Part shown: one piece after another, positions 15,943 to 24,241 of the stretch
Position numbering within the stretch: position 1 is the stretch's first letter
How the letters are laid out: each line of letters starts with the position of its first letter
Origin: UBA1535 sp964371035
GTDB lineage: Bacteria > Bacillota > Clostridia > Tissierellales > Sedimentibacteraceae
DNA length: 64,000 bases
Direction: 5' to 3'
Assembly: GCA_964371035.1 (NCBI GenBank)
Contig: CAYJLG010000001.1
Coordinates: 62,001-126,000, forward strand
Position numbers and translations under genes: made by a program
Notes under the pieces: generated by a model
What the model was told of the DNA's origin: nothing
The model's database searches: none
Seen by the model: only the letters and a program-made list of their open reading frames with translations

Positions 15943-18796
15943 TTAAATTTTTCTTTTAATTTCTTCCATGATATATGCTTCAATTATATCACTTTCTTTA
16001 ATGTCATTAAATTTCTCAACGCCAATTCCACCTTCAAAGCCTGTGTTAAGTTCAGCAGCGTCATCTTTAAATCTTTTTAATGAAGCAATTTCACCTTCAT
16101 GGATAACTATATCGTCTCTTAAAATCCTAATTTTTGATTTTCTTGTAACTTTACCATTAAGTATATATACACCTGCAACTACTCCGATATTAGGAACTTT
16201 AAATGTAGCTCTTACTTCAGCTCTACCTAAAACAACTTCTTTAAATTCAGGATCAAGCATACCAGTTATAGCTTGCTTAATATCTTCAATCGCATTATAG
16301 ATTATATTATACGTTCTAACATCAACACTTTCGCGTTTAGCAAGTTCTGTTGCTTGTATAGATGGTCTAACGTTAAATCCTATAACTATCGCATTTGAAG
16401 CTGACGCAAGATTTATATCATTTTCGTTAATTCCACCAACTCCACCATGAATGATTTTAACCTTAACTTCTTTTATACTTAACTTTTCAAGCGATTGTTT
16501 AATAGCTTCGATAGAACCTCTAACATCAGCTTTCAAAATAATATTTAAATCTTTAACTTCTCCCATTTGTATCTGGCTATATAGATCATCAAGAGACACT
16601 TTCGAGCTAGCATTCATGTTCTCTTTTCTCTGTCTTTGCTTTCTTTTCTCAGCAATAGATTTAATATCTTTTTCTGAGTCCATTACCATCAAAATATCTC
16701 CTGCTAAAGGAGTTTCCGAAAGACCTAAAATTTCAACAGGTATAGAAGGTCCTGCAGTATTGATTTTCTTACCAACACTATTAAACATAGCTCTAATTTT
16801 ACCGTATGTTGAACCAACCAATACAGTGTCACCTTTTTTCAAAGTTCCTTTTTGAACTAAAACAGTAGCAACAGCACCTCTGCTTTTATCTAATTTTGCC
16901 TCTACAATAGTACCTCTTGCTTCTCTGTTAGGATTAGCTCTTAATTCTTGAACTTCAGCAACTAATAATATCATTTCTAATAGATCTTCTATTCCTAATT
17001 GTTTTTTTGCAGAAACTGGAACAAAAATAGTTTCTCCACCCCAATCTTCAGACAATATATTATGCTCAGCAAGTTCTTGCTTTACTCTATCAATATTCGC
17101 GCCTTCTTTATCAATTTTATTGACTGCTACAATAATAGGAACTTCAGCTGCTTTGGCGTGATTAATAGCCTCAATCGTCTGTGGCATAACACCGTCGTCT
17201 GCAGCTACTACAAGGATTGCAATATCAGTTATCTTAGCACCACGAGCTCTCATCGAAGTAAACGCCTCATGTCCAGGAGTATCTAAGAAAGTAATCTTCT
17301 TACCATTAATTTCAGCAAGTGATGCTCCAATATGTTGAGTTATTCCACCTGCTTCTTTAGTAATTTCCATAGTATTTCTTATTGCATCTAACAATGATGT
17401 CTTACCATGATCTACGTGACCCATAACAGTAACGATTGGAGGTCTTTCAAGTAAATCTTCGTCCAATTCAACAATTTCTTTTTCAAGTTCTTCTTCAATC
17501 ACTTGAAGTTCGTCTATAACTATTTTTTTAGATATTTTTGCATTGAATTCTTCAGCTATTAAGCTAGCAGTATCAAAATCAATCTCTTGGTTCATATTTA
17601 CCATCATACCAAGCATAATAAGCTTAGAAATAACTTGATTAACTGCTACACCCATCATGTCTGCTAAATCTCTAACTACTATAACTTCTTCGATCTCTAT
17701 ATTTTTTATTTTTTGTTCAACCGGCTTTTTAGGGCCAGATGATTTTTTATATTTTCCTTCATTCATGTTTCTATCTAATAAATTCTTGCCGGTACTCTTA
17801 TTAGAACCTTTCTTTGCAGGAGTATTATTAGAAGTATTAGTTTTATTAAACTTATTGTTAACTTTATTGTTAGTAGGCTTGCTACCAAAATCCATTACTA
17901 ATGGTTCGGCAGTGTCTGTTTTAAATGAAGAATTTCCTTTAAAGTTATTGTTTCCACCAGTGTTATTATTTCTAAAGTTGTTATTTCCACCAGTATTATT
18001 GTTTCTAAAGTTATTATTGCCGCCAGCATTATTATTATTATTATTTCTAAAGTTATTATTGCCGCCAGTATTATTATTGTTTCTAAAGTTGTTATTTCCA
18101 CCGGTATTATTGTAGCCACCAGAATTATNNNNNNNNNNNNNNNNNNNNNNNNNNNNNNNNNNNNNNNNNNNNNNNNNNNNNNNNNNNNNNNNNNNNNNNN
18201 NNNNNNNNNNNNNNNNNNNNNNNNNNNNCAGAGTTATTGTTTCTGTAGTTGTTGTTACCTTCTCCAGTGTTGTTATTGTTTCTATAATTGTTGTTTCCAC
18301 CAGTGTTATTGTTGTTTCTATAGTTGCTATTTCCACCAGCATTATTGTAACCACCAGAGTTATTGTTTCTGTAGTTGTTATTACCTTCTCCAGCGTTATT
18401 GTTTCTATAATTATTGTTATTATTATATCCAGAACCAGAGTTGTTATTTCTGTAATTATTATTAGGTGTGTTTGGATTAGTTTGTTTATCCGTATCTGTT
18501 TTAGCTGCAGTATTTGAAGCTAATGGTGTTTTTTCAGTACTAGTTGAAGTAGTTTTATTTGAAACGTTAGATTTATTTTCAGGCGTAGCTAATTTATTGT
18601 CATTTTGTACTGGTTTTTGTTCTTTATCTGAGCCTTTTGAAACTGTTGCATTAAAAAACTTCTTAACTCTCAAAGTTTCCAAATCACTAATTGAACTCAT
18701 ATGAGAGTTAACTTCTATTTTAAACTCTTTTTCAATAATTTCTTTTAATTCTTTGCTGTTCATATTCAGCTCTTTTGCTAATTCATATATTCTCAT
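15943..18796 (-). CDS. infB: Translation initiation factor IF-2, interrupted by an assembly gap
   Basis: GTPase that places fMet-tRNA on the 30S subunit. The N-terminus (MRIYELAKELNMNSKELKEI) is an IF2_N domain, followed by an Asn/Gly/Arg/Tyr-rich tandem-repeat region, then a second IF2_N domain (IVVRDLADMMGVAVNQVISKL) and the G domain with GHVDHGKTSLLDAIRNT, DTPGHEAF and NKID. Domains II-IV are complete to the stop at 15943. The 100-N run at 18129-18228 lies inside the repeat, so true length is unknown and the two halves do not share a frame on paper. It has at least 900 codons. Confidence 0.95.
17935..18470 (-). repeat. Asn/Gly-rich tandem repeats in infB
   Basis: Degenerate repeat units translate to strings such as NNNYRNNNSGGY, NNTGGNNNYRNN and NNAGGNNNFRNN, mostly AAT/AAC codons. 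On the C-terminal side Phe replaces Tyr. The assembly gap falls in the middle, as expected for short near-identical repeats that collapse during assembly. Confidence 0.9.
18129..18228. other. Assembly gap of 100 N
   Basis: Exactly 100 N, a common placeholder for a gap of unknown size. It lies within the infB repeat tract and leaves the two infB parts out of frame (2,854 nt in total is not divisible by 3). Confidence 0.97.
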
Positions 18797-18812
18797 GCAG
18801 TCACCTCCGAAT

Positions 18813-19109
18813 TTATGTGTTATTTTTTAAATATGATATCATGTTTTTATCTGTGACAGTCAATACTACAACTTCATCTTTTCTTAAAATTTTTCCGTAC
18901 GCGTTTTTTTCTCCATATTCAATAAAATCACGATTATATTTATTACATTCAAAAAGTATATTTTTTTTAGTCTTTTCGGATGCATCACTTGCTAACACAA
19001 CAAGTATATTATCTGTATCACTTTTTATTAAAGAAACAGTAGCATCATATCCATAAACTACTTTTCCTGCTTTTCTACCTAGCCCCAACATATTATAAAA
19101 CTTATTCAT
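18813..19109 (-). CDS. ylxQ: L7Ae-family RNA-binding protein YlxQ
   Basis: Small ribosomal L7Ae/L30e-fold protein of the nusA-infB operon; RNA kink-turn binding is known for the family, the exact role is unclear. It is 98 aa from the ATG at 19109, which overlaps the ylxR stop by 8 nt and has GGAGA upstream. Seen: MLGLGRKAGKVVYGYDATVS and LVVLASDASEKTKKNI. The overlap and conserved order (nusA-ylxR-ylxQ-infB) support the start. Confidence 0.92.
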   Translation of the reverse strand: MNKFYNMLGLGRKAGKVVYGYDATVSLIKSDTDNILVVLASDASEKTKKNILFECNKYNRDFIEYGEKNAYGKILRKDEVVVLTVTDKNMISYLKNNT

Positions 19110-19383
19110 ACTTTGAAATCTCCGCTTTAATCTCTTCAAATATTTCATTTGGAATTTGAGTTTCCAATGCTCTAGGGAGACGTTTAGCTTTCACTGCTTT
19201 TTCAAAGCATTCTGTATTTTTACACAAATACGCTCCTCTTCCATTAAGTTTTCCTGTTGAGTCAAATTTTACAATTTCAATATCTTCATCAGTTTTGCAT
19301 TTAACTATTCTACATAATTCTTTTTTTGGAAAACTAATTTGACAACCTAAACATTTTCTTAAAGGAATTTTTCTTTGATTCAT
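19102..19383 (-). CDS. ylxR: YlxR family nucleic-acid-binding protein
   Basis: DUF448/YlxR family (93 aa). Starts MNQRKIPLRKCLGCQISFPK, with the conserved RKCxGC motif and later GRGAYLCKNTECFEKAVK. Its ATG overlaps the nusA stop by one base (TAATG). Family members have been linked to RNase P modulation or gene regulation; that is not evident from this sequence. Confidence 0.92.
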   Translation of the reverse strand: MNQRKIPLRKCLGCQISFPKKELCRIVKCKTDEDIEIVKFDSTGKLNGRGAYLCKNTECFEKAVKAKRLPRALETQIPNEIFEEIKAEISKYE

Positions 19384-20480
19384 TATTCCTCCGAGTCATC
19401 AATGTTTTCTTGATCTATTTGTTCTTCAGAATTACATAGCCTTTGTTGATATTGAGTTTCACTAATTATATCAATTTTCCATCCAGTCAATTTTGCAGCT
19501 AATCTTGCATTTTGCCCTTCTTTACCAATGGCAAGTGAAAGCTGATTGTCTGGAACTACTGCAGTTGCAGATCTTTCACTTTCATTAGCAGTTACACTAA
19601 CTATTTTTGCTGGACCTAAACTGTTAGCAATGAAAACTTCAGGATTTTCATTATAAACAACTATATCAATCTTCTCACCATGAATTTCATCGATAATAGC
19701 TTTTACACGCATTCCCTTATTACCTACACAAGAGCCAACAGAATCAACATTCGGATCATTAGAATGTATTGCTATTTTAGTTCTAGAACCAGCTTCTCTT
19801 GAAATACTGAATATTTCTAATACTCCATCATATATTTCAGGAACTTCAAGTTCAAATAATCTTTTAATCAAATTTGGGTGAGTTCGTGAAAGTAAAATAT
19901 TAGCACCTTTTCCAGAATTTTTAACTTCTAAAATTACTGCCTTTAATCTATCTCCTTGTTCATACATTTCTCCAGGTAGTTGTTCAGATTGAGTTATCAC
20001 ACCTTCTATTTTACCCATATCAATATAAATATTACCTTTGCTAATTCTTTGAACTACTCCATCAATTAAATCACTTTCTCTTCCTTCAAACTCGCTAAAT
20101 ATAGATTCTCTCTCAGCTTCTCTAATTTTTTGTAGGATTACTTGTCTAGCTGTTTGTGCAGCAATTCTTCCAAAATCTTTTTCTGGCTTTATTTCGATCT
20201 TCACAACGTCACCAACTTCAAGATTAGAACTTAATTCTCGAGCATCAGTTAGAGATATCTCTAATTGAGGTTCTTCAACGATTTCAACAATTTCTTTGTC
20301 AGCAAAAAGTTTAAATTCTCCAGAAGCTTCATCTGCTTCTACCGAAAAATTGTTTGCTTTACTATAGTTTTTTTTATATCCTGATTCAAGTGCGGCTATT
20401 ATAGCCTCTATAACAATATCAGGTGAAATTCCTTTTTCTTTATTTAATTCATTTAATGCCCTAATAATATCTTTGCTCAT
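19383..20480 (-). CDS. nusA: Transcription termination/antitermination protein NusA
   Basis: RNA polymerase-associated factor that tunes pausing, termination and antitermination. Start at the ATG 20480, 6 nt after GGAGGT, gives 365 aa (the frame opens 4 codons earlier). Domains in order: N-terminal RNAP-binding domain, S1 (VDGVVQRISKGNIYIDMGKIEGV), and two KH domains with SVGSCVGNKGMRVKAIIDE and LAIGKEGQNARLAAKLTGW. There are no C-terminal acidic repeats, as usual for Firmicutes. Confidence 0.97.
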   Translation of the reverse strand: MSKDIIRALNELNKEKGISPDIVIEAIIAALESGYKKNYSKANNFSVEADEASGEFKLFADKEIVEIVEEPQLEISLTDARELSSNLEVGDVVKIEIKPEKDFGRIAAQTARQVILQKIREAERESIFSEFEGRESDLIDGVVQRISKGNIYIDMGKIEGVITQSEQLPGEMYEQGDRLKAVILEVKNSGKGANILLSRTHPNLIKRLFELEVPEIYDGVLEIFSISREAGSRTKIAIHSNDPNVDSVGSCVGNKGMRVKAIIDEIHGEKIDIVVYNENPEVFIANSLGPAKIVSVTANESERSATAVVPDNQLSLAIGKEGQNARLAAKLTGWKIDIISETQYQQRLCNSEEQIDQENIDDSEE

Positions 20481-20491
20481 CTCTACCTCCA

Positions 20492-20956
20492 TTAAAACAA
20501 TTCAACAGCTTTATTAATTTTAGAAATATTTTTCAAATCAATTTCAAGTTTAGCATCGTTTAATTCCAACACTAGTGTATCTTGATTTTTTTCTAGCAGT
20601 ATTCCCTGTAATTGCTTAGAACCTTCAATCGGTGAATATAGCTTTACTTCAACTTCATTATTAATATTTTTTATAAAATCCGATTCTTTTTTAAACGCTC
20701 TGTCTACACCTGGCGAAGAAACTTCTAAAAAGTATTGCTCTTCTATAAAATTAATTTCATCAATCTGTCTATTAAATTCTTTGCTTACAAAAGAACAATC
20801 ATCTAAGGTAATTCCTCCATCTTTATCAAGATAAATTCGTAAATACATAAAAGGACCTTCTTTAACGTATTCGATATCTATTAGTTCGTATTCAGTGTTT
20901 GCAATTATTTTTTCGACTAAAGTAGTAGAAGTTTTAATAATTTGATCTTTATTCAT
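20492..20956 (-). CDS. rimP: Ribosome maturation factor RimP
   Basis: 30S assembly factor, 154 aa from the ATG at 20956 (GGAGG 5 nt upstream; an in-frame ATG at 20974 would add 6 residues). Seen: the conserved YELIDIEYVKEGPFMYLRIY and ITLDDCSFVSKEFNRQID segments and LEVSSPGVDRAFKKESDF. First gene of the rimP-nusA-ylxR-ylxQ-infB operon. Confidence 0.95.
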   Translation of the reverse strand: MNKDQIIKTSTTLVEKIIANTEYELIDIEYVKEGPFMYLRIYLDKDGGITLDDCSFVSKEFNRQIDEINFIEEQYFLEVSSPGVDRAFKKESDFIKNINNEVEVKLYSPIEGSKQLQGILLEKNQDTLVLELNDAKLEIDLKNISKINKAVELF

Positions 20957-20992
20957 CGCTACCTCCTTCATCATACTATTTTACATAAGTAG

Positions 20993-21017
20993 AAAGAGTG
21001 GGTTTTCCCCACTCTTT
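20993..21017 (-). terminator. Hairpin in the rimP-nusA leader, attenuator candidate
   Basis: AAAGAGTGGG and CCCACTCTTT make a 10-bp stem with a 5-nt loop, preceded by an A tract and followed by TTTCTACTT on the minus strand. It lies downstream of the operon promoter (21043-21071) and upstream of rimP, so any termination there would be regulated attenuation of the nusA operon. Confidence 0.55.
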
Positions 21018-21042
21018 TGCGTCAAAATCTCATTATTTTTTT

Positions 21043-21071
21043 ATTATATCATATCAAGTAGCAAAAATCAA
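21043..21071 (-). promoter_or_regulatory. Promoter of the rimP-nusA-infB operon
   Basis: TTGATT (21071-21066), 17-bp spacer, TATAAT (21048-21043). About 85 nt of leader separate it from the rimP start. Confidence 0.78.
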
Positions 21072-21109
21072 ACAAAATTTCAATTTTTTTTACAATTATA
21101 TTTAGTAAC

Positions 21110-21201
21110 GTTACTACTCACATACAACTTCCCAATTGGAGTAACAGCGACAGATTTTATTTTTTTCCTTTGGGGTATATATGTTAACTGTGAATAGTAA
21201 C
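21110..21201 (-). mobile_element. 92-bp internally deleted MITE-like repeat, copy C
   Basis: Both terminal inverted repeats are present (GTTACTACTCACA at 21110 and TGTGAATAGTAAC ending at 21201). Compared with the 247-bp copies, the interior between two TGTG tetranucleotides is missing, which is what a deletion at 4-bp microhomology would leave. It is flanked on both sides by TTAGTAAC (21102-21109 and 21202-21209), a perfect 8-bp duplication. Orientation is opposite to copies A and B. Confidence 0.85.
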
Positions 21202-21211
21202 TTAGTAACAA

Positions 21212-22858
21212 TTATTTGATTACGGCACCTTTATCTGCACTAGATACATTTTTGGCATATCTTTTAATATAACCAGTCAAATTAGTTTTCTCAAGTATCT
21301 TCATCTCACGTTTTCTTAGTAGTAACTCTTCATCAGATACTATTAGTTCTAAGCTATAATTTGATATATCTATACTAATTTTATCGCCATCTTTAATATA
21401 AGCAATAACTCCGCCTGCAGCAGCTTCAGGTGAAATATGTCCTATTGCTGCACCTCTAGTAGCTCCAGAAAATCTGCCATCAGTTATTAACGCCACATCC
21501 TTATCTAGACTCATACCTGCTATAGCAGAAGTTGGAGTTAGCATTTCTCTCATTCCAGGTCCGCCTTTTGGTCCTTCATATCTGATTACTACTACATCAC
21601 CTTTTGAAATTTTATTAAAATAAATAGCTTCTACTGCATCCTCTTCACAGTTAAAAACTTTTGCAATACCAGTATATTTTAGCATCTCACTTGCAACGGC
21701 ACTTCTTTTAACTATACTGCCATCTGGAGCTAAATTGCCAAACAATACTGCCAATCCACCCGTTTTTGAATATGGTGCATTTGCAGGTCTTATTACCTCT
21801 TTATCATGATTTTTAATAAAAGAAATATTTTTACCTAAAGTTTTTCCCGTTACAGTCATTACACTTTCATCAATCAAACCAATAGAAGATAATTCTTTAA
21901 TAACTGCATACACTCCTCCTGCATTATCTAAATCTTGCATATGGTGCTTGCCTGCTGGTGCTAATTTGCAAAGATTAGGGGTTATTTCACTAATTTCATT
22001 TATTAAATTAAGTTCTAAAGCGATATCAGCTTCATGTGCTATAGCCAAAAGGTGAAGTACAGAATTTGTAGAACATCCCAATGCCATATCTGTTACCAAA
22101 GCATTTCTGAATGCTTTTTCTGTCATTATATCTAAAGGTTTTATATCATTTTGAACCAAAGACATAATTTGTTCACCCGCATCTTTTGCCATTCTAATTC
22201 TCTTAGAATACACTGCAGGTACAGTGCCATTTCCATTAAATGCCATACCGATAGCTTCAGTTAAGCAATTCATTGAATTAGCAGTAAACATTCCTGAACA
22301 AGAACCGCAAGTAGGACAAGCATTATCTTCTACTTCTTCTAACTCAACAGCATCTATTTTCTCAGCTATAAATGCTCCTACAGATTCAAAGGAAGAATTT
22401 AAATCTTTTCCATCAAGAGACAGCATTGGTCCCCCCGATATAAATATAGAAGGTAAATTCAGCCTTGCTGCAGCCATAAGCATACCTGGTACTATCTTGT
22501 CACAATTCGGAATAAACACTAATCCATCGAATTTATGTGCTCTAACCATACATTCTATACTATCAGCAATCACTTCTCGAGAAGATAAAGAATATCTCAT
22601 ACCATCGTGTCCCATGGCAAGTCCATCACATACTCCTATAGTATTAAACTCCATAGGAGTTCCACCCGCAGCTAACACACCGTCTTTAACAGCTCTTGAA
22701 ATAGTATTTAAATGTATATGTCCAGGAACTATCTCATTAAATGAATTTACTATGCCTATAAAAGGTTTTTTTAACTGCGATGATGAATAACCTAAAGCCT
22801 TTAACAATGAACGTTTAGGTGAGTTTTGGCAACCTTCTTTTAATGCGTCGCTATTCAT
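21212..22858 (-). CDS. ilvD: Dihydroxy-acid dehydratase
   Basis: Fe-S dehydratase producing 2-keto-isovalerate and 2-keto-3-methylvalerate in valine/isoleucine synthesis. It is 548 aa. Cluster and active-site segments: FIPNCDKIVPGMLMAAARLN, CPTCGSCSGMFTANSMNCL and the C-terminal DGRFSGATRGAAIGHISPEA. Its ATG overlaps the ilvC stop (TAATG). Last gene of the ilv operon; a mobile repeat lies 11 nt beyond its stop. Confidence 0.97.
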   Translation of the reverse strand: MNSDALKEGCQNSPKRSLLKALGYSSSQLKKPFIGIVNSFNEIVPGHIHLNTISRAVKDGVLAAGGTPMEFNTIGVCDGLAMGHDGMRYSLSSREVIADSIECMVRAHKFDGLVFIPNCDKIVPGMLMAAARLNLPSIFISGGPMLSLDGKDLNSSFESVGAFIAEKIDAVELEEVEDNACPTCGSCSGMFTANSMNCLTEAIGMAFNGNGTVPAVYSKRIRMAKDAGEQIMSLVQNDIKPLDIMTEKAFRNALVTDMALGCSTNSVLHLLAIAHEADIALELNLINEISEITPNLCKLAPAGKHHMQDLDNAGGVYAVIKELSSIGLIDESVMTVTGKTLGKNISFIKNHDKEVIRPANAPYSKTGGLAVLFGNLAPDGSIVKRSAVASEMLKYTGIAKVFNCEEDAVEAIYFNKISKGDVVVIRYEGPKGGPGMREMLTPTSAIAGMSLDKDVALITDGRFSGATRGAAIGHISPEAAAGGVIAYIKDGDKISIDISNYSLELIVSDEELLLRKREMKILEKTNLTGYIKRYAKNVSSADKGAVIK

Positions 22859-23847
22859 TATCTATCTCCTTTATTCCAAATCATTTCATCTCTTAATATA
22901 GCACCTACTTTTTCTACTTGATGCTCGCTTTCCATTCTTCTTTTTGCTAGGAAAGATGCTCTGTTAGCCTTATTTTCTAGTATCCAGTTTTTAGCAAAAG
23001 TTCCATCTTGAACTTCTGATAATACTTTTTTCATTTCCTTTTTAGTTTCTTCAGTTATGATTCTATTTCCAACAGAGTAATCTCCATATTCAGCAGTATC
23101 GCTTACAGAATATCTCATCAAAGAAAAACCACCTTTAACTACCATATCTATAATTAATTTCATTTCGTGTACACATTCAAAATAAGCACTTTCAGGTTGA
23201 TATCCAGCTTCTACCAAAGTTTCAAACCCTGCTTTCATAAGTGCAGTAACACCTCCACAAAGCACAGCTTGTTCTCCAAATAAGTCCGTTTCTGTCTCTT
23301 CTTTAAAAGTTGTTTCCAATATACCTGCTCTTGCTCCACCTATACCCATTGCATAAGCTAAAGCTGTATTTTTAGCATTTCCAGAAAAATCTTGATACAC
23401 GGCTATCAAACAAGGTACGCCTTTGCCTTCTTCATATTGATATCTTACAGTATGACCAGGGCCTTTTGGAGCAATCATAATAACATCAACATTTGAAGGT
23501 GGAGATATCTGATTATAGTGCACATTAAATCCATGTGCAAAGCATAAAGTCATGCCTTCAGTTAAATTTGGAGCAACATTTGTATAATAAATATCAGCCA
23601 TTTTTTCGTCATTTACTAATAGCATAACTATGTCTGCATTTTTTGTAGCTTCATCAGAATTCATAACCGTCAATCCTTTTGATTTAGCTTCTACAGCTGA
23701 TTTTGAACCTTCATAAAGACCAACTATTACGTCTACTCCACTCTCTTTTAAATTTAAGGCATGAGCATGTCCTTGACTTCCATAACCTATTATAGCAACT
23801 TTTTTTCCTTTTAATAATTCTAAATTACAATCTTTTTCGTAAAACAT
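22858..23847 (-). CDS. ilvC: Ketol-acid reductoisomerase (class I)
   Basis: Isomerises and reduces acetolactate/acetohydroxybutyrate using NAD(P)H. It is 329 aa, the short class I form. Seen: nucleotide-binding GYGSQGHAHALNLKESG, PKGPGHTVR, and the metal-binding DLFGEQAVLCGG and CVHEMKLIIDM segments. A 115-bp gap before it contains a perfect 10-bp AT hairpin (about 23919-23942) that may be a processing or weak termination point. Confidence 0.97.
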   Translation of the reverse strand: MFYEKDCNLELLKGKKVAIIGYGSQGHAHALNLKESGVDVIVGLYEGSKSAVEAKSKGLTVMNSDEATKNADIVMLLVNDEKMADIYYTNVAPNLTEGMTLCFAHGFNVHYNQISPPSNVDVIMIAPKGPGHTVRYQYEEGKGVPCLIAVYQDFSGNAKNTALAYAMGIGGARAGILETTFKEETETDLFGEQAVLCGGVTALMKAGFETLVEAGYQPESAYFECVHEMKLIIDMVVKGGFSLMRYSVSDTAEYGDYSVGNRIITEETKKEMKKVLSEVQDGTFAKNWILENKANRASFLAKRRMESEHQVEKVGAILRDEMIWNKGDR

Positions 23848-23962
23848 TTTTTCATTCTCCTTTAAATTTATGATATTTTATATATAGTAAATTGATACTA
23901 TTTTAGATCTAAATAAAATTAAAATTCATTTTAATTTTTAATAACTGTTATTTTTGTATAAA

Positions 23963-24202
23963 TCAACTGATCATCCTAACTTCTTTTACATCTATAAGTT
24001 TGTTTAATTGTTTAATAATTTGCTCTTTAGTTTGCAAATCTCCAAGTGCAACTATAGTTATATCAGATACATCTGAATTTTCAGTTAAATTTGCATTAAT
24101 ACTTTGAATACTAAATCCTCTTTTTGAAAATAAATTTGTAACTCTTGGCAATACACTAAAATTATTATCAGCTAAAACGCCTACTGTGAAACTGTTTTTC
24201 AT
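23963..24202 (-). CDS. ilvN: Acetolactate synthase small (regulatory) subunit, ACT domain only
   Basis: Regulatory partner of IlvB carrying the valine-binding ACT domain (LADNNFSVLPRVTNLFSKRG). It is only 79 aa against about 160 for full-length IlvH types, so the C-terminal domain is absent, as in short IlvM/IlvN forms. Valine feedback may differ. Placed directly after ilvB (39-nt gap). Confidence 0.9.
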   Translation of the reverse strand: MKNSFTVGVLADNNFSVLPRVTNLFSKRGFSIQSINANLTENSDVSDITIVALGDLQTKEQIIKQLNKLIDVKEVRMIS

Positions 24203-24241
24203 TCTAATATCCTCCGTTTGTTAATTATCAATATTTTTAAA

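Noticed and set aside
17657..18115. 152-codon plus-strand Leu-rich ORF opposite infB
   Set aside because: It is a shadow of the Asn-rich repeat (AAT/AAC codons read as Leu-rich on the other strand) with no ribosome-binding site.
17935..18470. Regular repeats that could look like a CRISPR array
   Set aside because: Units are degenerate, in frame with infB and encode NNxYRNN motifs; there are no unique spacers and no cas genes.
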